A stretch of 64,000 nucleotides of DNA from Apiotrichum sp. Y4204 (Eukaryota > Basidiomycota > Tremellomycetes > Trichosporonales > Trichosporonaceae): contig JAMYHL010000089.1 of assembly GCA_025531455.1 (NCBI GenBank), positions 1 through 64,000 on the forward strand. Reading direction: 5' to 3'. Shown one piece after another: positions 56,851 through 64,000 of the stretch. Each line of letters starts with the position of its first letter. Position 1 is the stretch's first letter. Made by a program: the position numbers and the translations under genes. The notes beneath the pieces are model-generated. The model saw only the letters and a list, made by a program, of their open reading frames with translations. It did not search any database and had not been told where the DNA came from.

Positions 56851-58320
56851 CACACCCAGAAACGCGCACGCCCAAATGTCGGCTCTGCGCTCCGCCGCCC
56901 GCCGGCGCCCGACTTTGACAAGGGCGTAAAGTACTGGGACGGGATTGAGGCGAGCGTCGATGGCGTCCTGGGTGGATTTGGGAATGGAGTGAGTCTTGGA
57001 GGTGAGGAACGGGGCGTCTGGGATGCCAAGAGAGACTCTATTCGAGGTGTAGGCGTGGGCTCGTCTCAACACCTCTATTGACTCGCCGACTATGTCTATT
57101 GGGCAATGTTCTCATTGCCGTACGCGGCACCTCGTCACCACCAGTCTACCGAGCTCAGCACTAACTTCAGCCCGTCCCGCACATTGACCAGCTCTCGTCG
57201 CGTCTTTTCCTTCTCTCCCTCCTTCCTCAGCTCCACACCTTCGCCAGCCCGCTGACCCCGACTCCCCCGCCGCGCCCGGCGTACCGACTGACAGGACTCG
57301 ACGTCGGCGCGGGCATAGGACGCGTGACGAACACGGTGCTTCTCCCGCTTCTTGATGACGTGGTGCTCTCCGAGCCTGTGGGACACTTCATCGAGGAGGC
57401 GCATCGCGCTGCTTCGCGCGGCGAGTGGCGCGAGCTCCCCCGCGTGGCTGGCAAGATCCGGGACGAAGAGGAGGCGGCGGAGAACGCACGCCGCATGACT
57501 GAGTTCCGCGAGGGGCGTGGGAAGCGTGTGTGGATGGTTCGCTCGGGCCTCCAGCAACTCGATCCCGCGTTTCCCACTCACCGCGGCGAGAGTATTGGCG
57601 TCGTAGGCGAGGCGAGAGCCGGCCCTGCCGGGACATTTGGGACGGAGGGCGCCGAGGTGCAGTACGATGTGTGAGTGCACCAGTTACCTGGGCAGTGGTA
57701 CTGACGGACAGGATCTGGTGCCAGTGGTGTCTTGGTGAGTTTTTACTGAGATTGGCTGCAAGAGCGGTGAAGCTGCAACGACTACCTCAGCAGCTACGTC
57801 ATGGAAAGCAGGCTGGTCCCACGTTTTGACCGGACTCGTCCAATGACTCCAACTAACACCAGGCCACCTCTCGCACGCTGAGCTTGTCTCCTTCCTCCGC
57901 CGTGCGAAGGCGGCGCTGCGCCAGACGTCCACGATGGCAGACGACGCCGCGGACGGATACGCCGCGCCCGTCATCGTGGTGAAGGAGAACTGCTGCGAGG
58001 ACCAGAATGGGCCGCACGAGTTCCTCGACGAGGAGGACTCGAGTCTGACCAGGTGGGTGGAGCTGGTGGTTTTACGGGCAGTTGGTGTCCACGGGAGCCC
58101 AGTATTAGGATATAAACCGAAAGAAAACACCATACCCTCACGTATCTCTGCTGACCCCAGATCCAACGGACGCTGGCTCGAAGCGTTTACTGAGGCCGGC
58201 CTCCAAGTCGTCAAGGACGAGGTGCAGCAGGGCCTCCCGGACGAGCTGTTCACCGTCAAGACGTGAGCTTAGAACAAAAGTGTGATGGTGCTGACGGCCG
58301 ACAGTTGGGCGCTTCGGTAG
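56851..58320 (+). CDS. NTM1: alpha-N-terminal protein methyltransferase (NTMT1/Tae1-like)
   Basis: The enzyme methylates the alpha-amino group of proteins starting Xaa-Pro-Lys, including ribosomal proteins. Exons are inferred at about 56851-56988, 57171-57670, 57712-57734, 57863-58052, 58161-58262 and 58305-58320. Joined, they show KYWDGIEASVDGVLGGFGNG, then LDVGAGIGRVTNTVLLP (SAM motif I). Next come DVIWCQWCLGHLSHAELVSF, IVVKENCC, DSSLTRSNGRWLEAFTEAGL and the family C-terminus FTVKTWALR. Human NTMT1 has matching IQWVIGHL and DSSVCR stretches. The first exon is incomplete: the in-frame TAG just upstream means that an ATG exon lies further left, not located. One coding exon is only 23 nt. Confidence 0.88.
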
Positions 58321-59319
58321 CGAGCATCGGTGGAGGACGAGGCTTCATGAAATGGATGGCGATCAAGTATTCCTTGATCTAGGAGGGGGGGGGGGGGGCC
58401 TTCGAAGAGACACATATACCCGTAGACATCATGTAGATCATGCGGATGGATAGACGATTGTTTACGCGTTGTTCTGTGTGTGTTCTGCTTGAATGTACAA
58501 TTGTGCTGGTTGTTTGGTTCCAAGCAGACGTCCATCGAAGGAGGAGGCATGAGTAGGGGGGTTGCTGCGAGATGCATGGATGGACATCCACAAGAGCCTC
58601 ACTTGGCGAAATCGCTTTCATCGGTGTTAAGAGATAACCCCGACAGCGCCCAGGCCGAGCCCGGCAGTGCCAGGTGGTGGGCGACGGAAGCAAAAAAAAT
58701 CTTCTTCTCTGGGGTGGGCCAAATTGGATCTGCACCTTCCCACGGGTGAGCCTGAAGAATTGGCTGGGAGATGGGCTGGGGCGGTGGGGAGAGAGGTTGA
58801 CTGACAGGGAGTTGTGGGTGGTGGGTGAGCTACGGTGGTGCTCGGTGCTCGGCTGCCTGGCGGTGGTGGGGTGCTCTGCTCGCTGGCTGGCTGCTGGGCT
58901 CGCGCGGAGTGTGTTTCTCTGCCCAAAGCCGCCGTCCAACGTTCCATTCATCCCTCAAGCCCCAGTCTCTCGTGAGTGACCCCAGCGACGACGACAGCAG
59001 CAGCGATAGCGACCACGATCGCGAACGGCGCAGTCGGACGTTCGAGGAAGGAGTGATGAAGACCGTGTGCTGACTGAGTGTTCGTTAATTAAATCTCTAT
59101 TTCCCGTTGTTCGTTTATCGTCTCGCTGCGTTTCTCGATCTCGTGCCCGTGTCTGCACCGATTCTGCGACCCCATCCCCCCATTTCTCCCCTTCGCCAAT
59201 TTCTTCTACGCCGAATTCGCTGCTCCCTTGTCGTTCCATCGATTACTTTGTGCATCGCGAATTTTTGGTCGTCCCGTCTTTCCCCCCCGCCCCTCCCAAC
59301 TTTTGATCCCACAGCAAAA
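58321..59319. promoter_or_regulatory. intergenic and eL32 promoter/leader
   Basis: This contains a 14-G run (58385-58398) and, before eL32, a pyrimidine-rich leader. CCCACAG a few bases before the ATG suggests an intron in the 5' leader. No other gene is seen. Confidence 0.45.
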
Positions 59320-60003
59320 ATGCCTTCTATCGAGATCAAGAAGAAGCGCACGAAGGTGTTCAAGCGCCACCAGTCGGACCGCTATGCGTCCGTTAAGGAG
59401 GCGTGGAGGAAGCCCAAGGGTATCGACAACCGCGTGCGTAGATGGCTGGAACCGGATGGGCGCGAGGCCGGGAGGCTGAGGGATTGGGGCGAGGGCGTTG
59501 GATGGCGAGGATGGACTGGGAATGCGCGGATGGTCGTGACGAACGACGGAGTACGGATGTCCTTGGTGTTCTCCTCGTCTCGTTGGAGAGATCACCGAGG
59601 TACCACACTCTGTTCACCCGTCGTGTGCCCCGGCGCCCAACTGTCTAATGCCATCCAACCCGCTCCGCTGCTCCCTCCCACGCGCCTCCGCCCATCTGGA
59701 TAGCGAGCGAGGGTATCACTAACAGTTCAGGTTCGTCGTCGCTTCAAGGGCCAGGCTCCCATGCCCAAGATCGGTTACGGTTCGAACAAGCGCACCCGCC
59801 ACCTCCTCCCCTCGGGCCACAAGGAGATCCTCGTCAACAACGTCGCCGACCTGAACCTCCTCCTCATGCACTCGGGCAAGTACGCCGCCGTCGTCGCCCA
59901 CGGTGTTTCGTCGAAGAAGCGCATTGAGATTGTCCAGCGCGCCAAGATCCTCGGCGTCAAGGTCACCAACGCCGCCGCCAAGCTCCGCACCGAGGAGGCC
60001 TAA
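59320..60003 (+). CDS. RPL32: 60S ribosomal protein eL32
   Basis: Two exons (59320-59433 and 59731-60003) give 128 residues, the normal length. The sequence contains [33 protein letters not shown] across the junction, [19 protein letters not shown] and [20 protein letters not shown], all eL32 hallmarks. The single intron is 297 nt, long for this genome as is common in ribosomal protein genes. I looked for a C/D-box snoRNA in it and saw no convincing C box. It converges on FAN1. Confidence 0.97.
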
Positions 60004-60420
60004 GCGCGCAGTGTTGTGGGAGATGTATGACTGGTTGCATATACGGAAAAAATCAATGCGCGGCAGGGGCAAATGGAGCGGAACGGGGTGCGAGGGCGAG
60101 GGCGGATTGTGACTGACATCCACCATTCTGACCGCTCGAGTGCAGCTTACAAGGACGGACAAGACATGACACTGCAATTCTTTTGTCTATCTGACCGTTT
60201 CGAGTTCCCTCTCCAGCATCGACTTGGAAAGCCGCTCGCACAAGGCGCCTGCTCTGAAGGCTTATCGTGTGCTGGGCGCCCGGTTGCGCTCTCAAATACA
60301 GATGTACGAGGATCCATCGTGCAGCCCGACAGGAAGCATATGTCACAAGTGTACATGGCTGGCAGCGATTGTTTGGTATGGATGTATGGGTACTAGAATG
60401 TGCACTACAGTAACTCGTCA

Positions 60421-63400
60421 TCACCGACGCGGGCGCTTCGCGTCCTCCCCGTCGCTGCTATCGTCCACGACAATCGCCTCGGCGCTCGACAGTCCTAGAT
60501 CCAACGAGGGTCGCGGCGCGACGTTCCGCTGTTTACGCTTTGTCCCGAGGCCAGACGAAGCCGACCCCGAGCGACTACTCGACTCTCTGGGAGCTTTCGC
60601 CTTCCCTCGGGGTCCAGCTCCGTTAGCCTGCCCCGTTTTGCCCTTCTTCCCGGCTGTACTCCGCTTGTCTCGCGCCTCTTCGTCTTTGTCTTTCACACGA
60701 CACACTTCGACAGGTACACCCGCCTGGAGCAGCACGTCGATCCAGATCTGGCGTCAGATCCTACAGGATGTTTAGAAGCTCACCTTCTGTGTCTCAGAAA
60801 GCGTGTCTCCCGGACCCTTGACCTCGACAAAGCGCGCCTCACGCTTCGCATAGTCCCAGACGCTACTGTCAGACGAGCCACACCCGTTTCACCCACATGA
60901 GATCAGGCACGCCGCTCGCGCGGTGCCGGTACTCCTCGGCGAGCATACGGCAGATGCTGGCCGCCGCGTGGCCGCCCATACATTCCAGGATCTCGGCAAG
61001 CTCAGTCGCGCCGAAGTCCCAGCTGAGGCCGACAGCCCACGTCCCGCGTGGGCGCTCGCGTTTGTCTGCGTCGCGGAGCATCGCGAGTGCGGCGGGCGTG
61101 TCTTCCATCTCTGCAAGCCGCGCCTCGATAAGATCATGCCGCGCACGCGAGAAGCCGTCCTCGCCCAGATCAAGTGGTGCGGTCTGGTACGCTGTCTCGA
61201 ATGCGCCGGGCAGAGGGTGGAAGAGGACTGGCCACATGAGAAGGGCGAACAACGTTGTGAGGATCGATGACTCGGCGTGGAATCTGCTGTCAGTGCTTGC
61301 TCAATGCCTCAGTACCTACCCATGGTAGCCCCGATCCTCCCACCACTCGAGAACCCATCCCTCAACTGTAACCTCGCCATCGCGCCCGATCCATGCGCTC
61401 TTCCCAACCTGCTGCACCTGAGACTGGGAATCACCGTCTCCGCCCTCGCGACCGGAATCTCTGCGCTTCATCTGACCGATGTTCTGACTCGAGCGGGGTG
61501 CGACCAGCTCTCGCGTCTCGCAGGTCAGCAGCTCGGCAAACGAGATATGCCGCTCGTCTGGGGGGAGGTTCAGCTTGTTCTCCAGCCGCGTTAGGCGGCG
61601 CGATAGACCAGGACGGTAGATGATGTGCGTGTCATCGTCGAGCAAACCGTCGATGCACACCTGCGTTGCCTCCTCGAGCTTGGCAGTGCGCTCCTCTGCA
61701 GTCGGGATGCCACGGTAGTGTGTCATTAGCACGAGCGCTAATCGTTCATACCATGCTCTGGCGTCAGCTCAGGGGTGATTGCATCAGCTCACCCTCGTTT
61801 GCCCCTTCTCCAGCGCCGCTGCGTTAGCAGCGCGCGTAGCACCTCGCACTCGAGATCGTACTCGTGTAGCACACCCAGCGCCTCGGCGCCCTTGTACACG
61901 ACGCGGGTGAGGACATGTTCTGTGCGGAATCGGTCACCAACGACGCCAGTTGGCGGCGGCGCTTCGGTAGCCACCATCTCCTTCCAAATAGGCCATGTTG
62001 CTTCCCAGACACCGCGCACGATCTTTGCACATTCTGTCCGCGGCATCGGCTGTCCGCGAGGCGCAAACACGCTTGGCGCGCCGCCCGCGCGTATCTGGCC
62101 CCATATGTCGCCGAGCGCCTCGGATACAAGCACCTCCCAAGACACAGCGCGCTCCCATGTAAGCATATCCGCGCGGGTTGGCCAGATACGGCTGCGCTGT
62201 GGCACGCCGTACGCTGGATAATGACGCTTCTTGGCGGTCACCAGGATCGGAGGGAGGAGAAGCGATGATTGACCGGTGGAAACGGGAGGTGTGCGCGAGA
62301 AAACGAGGTTGACGCGCGCGACCAGCGTGCACAGCTCCCGGTCAAGGCGTAGCACATGTCCACCCACAAGGGGAAGGAGCTGGGCTGCTACCAGCGCCTC
62401 GGATGTCGTCCGGCACGAAGGCGTTTCCTTCGCTTTGCCCTTACCCTTGCCGCTGTACGTGCTCCCAAAGTCAAGCGTCGTCTGGCGACGGGCAACGTCG
62501 CGCAATGCGGAGATGGTTGACTCGCGAGTGGCAAGCAGGTTTTGCGGGATTTTACGCCCGCGCGCGACGCGCCGCAGTTCATCGGCGGGCATGCAAGACA
62601 TGATGTCGTCGAGCGTGAGGTTGTCTTCGTCATGGGCGAGCCGCGTAATCGGTGGTGAGGGGCGGGGTGCAAGGCTGAATTTGGTGTCGATGTGTGGAGG
62701 ACCATTCGTGTCCGAAGTGGCTGCCAGGCCACTCGCACATGTTTCAGCTCCGCTCTCACCGGCATCACCCCTCGGCATCCTACTCGGCCCCGCCTCACAC
62801 TCGCAGACTCGAAGATACTCCTCCACGTCGGCACCACTCTCCTCAGCCCAAGCGCTACGGCGCAGCGCCTCGGCCAGATCGGGGTCGGCGCGTTCCTCTG
62901 CTTCAGTGAGGCCAGTTGGAATATCGGCCCACGGCCTGCTCTTTGTCGGTGGCGAGCACGGCGTGTCGTTCCCATTCACGGTTACTGGCGGCTCTTGTTC
63001 AACAGCCGCTTCACCCTCCTCCTGAACGATATCCTCAGGCACATCTAGCTCCGCAGCGAGCACTTTCGCGGCGCGGCGCACGCCTTCCTCCCCTATCTCG
63101 CCCGAGTACGCGTCGACAAGCGTCACTATGGGGAACACGCGTGGACGGCGGAGGAGCAGGCGCGTGAGAAGGTAGTGCGGTGCGTCTGAAATAAGCATTA
63201 TAACATTATAACATTGGTATAACGCACAGGGGAGAGACAGAATGTACCGCAGGATCCACACCTCACGCGCGGTGAAGAGGTACGCCTCAGCATCGAGAAC
63301 AGTTGTGATCATTTCTGGTGTGAGATGGCTCGGGACAAGGACGTACCGTCAAAGAGGGTCACGTACATCGATTCTCGTGAGAAATCCGGCGGCTCACCGA

Positions 63401-63584
63401 TACCATTGACATCTTCCTGCGCGGCCTCGCGCCTCGCCTCGGCGTCCGCCTCGGCCTCCATCTCCAGCTCACGGTCCACATCCACGTCCGCCTCCTGTTC
63501 CGCCTCCACATCCCCGACGGCCCTCCGCCGCAGCTCGCGCGGCTCGGGGAACAGCAGGTCCGGTGGCGGCGGGGATGAATCCAT
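60421..63584 (-). CDS. FAN1: FAN1, Fanconi-associated nuclease (VRR-NUC)
   Basis: Seven exons (63347-63584, 63228-63314, 61793-63185, 61320-61757, 60897-61286, 60784-60862, 60421-60747) join in phase to 983 residues. The protein is a structure-specific nuclease for DNA interstrand crosslink repair. After an acidic head come LDAEAYLFTAREVWILRYIL and APHYLLTRLLLRRP, then an SAP-like region (LDDIMSCMPADELRRVARGR) and the TPR-like helices. The VRR-NUC domain has HAESSILTTLFALLMWPVLF, AYQTAPLDLG and the PD-(D/E)xK core GVPDLIVWDYA with FVEVKGPGD. A basic, Ser/Lys-rich tail ends the protein. No UBZ finger is visible at the N-terminus, as in fission yeast Fan1. Introns are 32-42 nt. Confidence 0.94.
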
Positions 63585-63902
63585 TCGCGGTTATGGGTGT
63601 GGGTGTTCCATGTCGAGATGCCAATGGTTTTGTTGTACTGTTGTTGATGGTGTTGAAACGTGTTGAGGGTGGAACGCGTCGGTGGAGGTGAGCATGGTTG
63701 ATTGGATTTTGTACTGCACAGTGCCCAGGGGACAGTCTGGGTGGAGGCGCGGAACCAAATCTGTCTCTCATGGTGAGCCTGATATTCTTCCTTCCCGAAG
63801 CTGCAGTTGTTGCTGGGTGTCAGGCCCATCCACCTCTGTTCCTTAGTTTCAATCAACTCGTCAACGATAGGCTCTCGTCTCAGCTCCATCACCACCACCA
63901 CA
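63585..63902. promoter_or_regulatory. divergent promoter region, FAN1 / right-edge gene
   Basis: About 320 nt lie between two starts. A CAACAACAGTACAACAAAACC-like leader on the minus side precedes the FAN1 ATG. Confidence 0.4.
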
Positions 63903-64000
63903 ATGTTCCGCGCTACCCGCACCGTCTACGCCGCCGCACAGTGAGTAGCACGGGAGGAATGGGGAGGCAGAGGAGATACAGCGGTCGCACGAAAGAACGC
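63903..64000 (+). CDS. 5' end of a gene cut by the window edge, probably mitochondrial
   Basis: ATG at 63903 in the context CACCACCACAATG opens MFRATRTVYAAA, an amphipathic Arg/Ala start typical of a mitochondrial presequence. The exon ends at 63940 at a GTGAGT donor, and the rest is intron up to the edge. Identity cannot be told. Confidence 0.6.

Noticed and set aside
59434..59730. snoRNA in the eL32 intron
   Set aside because: No C box (RUGAUGA) paired with a D box was seen; CTGA alone is not evidence.

Overview
The window is nuclear DNA of a filamentous or yeast-like basidiomycete. Genes are broken by many very short introns (several of 32-45 nt), with GTGAGT/GTRNGT donors and CTNAY-type branch sites close to the acceptor. 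GC content is high, and the gene set (eL32, eL41, Pop5, Atg26, complex I subunit NDUFB7, Sfr1, FAN1) is eukaryotic and fungal. Style and intron size suggest a tremellomycete such as a Trichosporonales yeast; that placement is inference. There are no bacterial or CRISPR features, and I found no tRNA or rRNA gene.

Layout. 1-2.8 kb: no convincing gene. 2.8-6.7 kb: RecQ helicase (Sgs1/BLM-like, minus), divergent from a mitochondrial MidA-type methyltransferase (7.3-9.2 kb, plus). 9.5-10.7 kb: unknown membrane protein (minus). 10.9-14.6 kb: gene-free, with several microsatellites. 14.6-16.5 kb: Tvp38/TMEM64-type membrane protein (minus). 17.16-29.03 kb: mobile-element island. 30.3-32.0 kb: ketopantoate-reductase-like protein (minus), divergent from a GYF-domain protein (32.9-36.1 kb, plus). 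36.4-38.8 kb: Sfr1/Mei5-like recombination factor (minus). 39.6-40.4 kb: NDUFB7 (plus). 40.6-46.1 kb: Atg26 sterol glucosyltransferase (minus). 47.1-48.0 kb: unknown protein. 48.1-48.8 kb: Pop5 of RNase P/MRP. 49.3-51.8 kb: DUF2828/vWA protein. 53.7-54.0 kb: eL41, 25 codons with its ATG split by an intron. 56.9-58.3 kb: N-terminal Xaa-Pro-Lys methyltransferase. 59.3-60.0 kb: eL32. 60.4-63.6 kb: FAN1 nuclease. The right edge cuts a gene after its first exon.

The island is the most notable part. Near-perfect 26-nt terminal inverted repeats (17160-17185 and 29006-29031), each flanked by TA, bound an 11.9-kb element that encodes a DDE_1 (pogo/Tc1-like superfamily) transposase. Inside it sits a young Ty3/gypsy chromovirus (20795-28456, minus strand) with two 342-bp LTRs that look identical, an intact gag and pol, and a C-terminal chromodomain. 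Reading the DNA directly gives a textbook -1 frameshift signal at the gag-pol junction, a primer-binding site complementary to the predicted 5' end of the element's own mRNA (Tf1-type self-priming), and a polypurine tract. Between pol and the 3' LTR, on the opposite strand, lies an extra two-exon gene encoding a Cys6 zinc-cluster-like plus coiled-coil protein. This antisense passenger gene is the best candidate for something not previously described.

Three unlinked-function DNA-repair genes (RecQ, Sfr1, FAN1) fall within 60 kb; I see no evidence that they are co-regulated.
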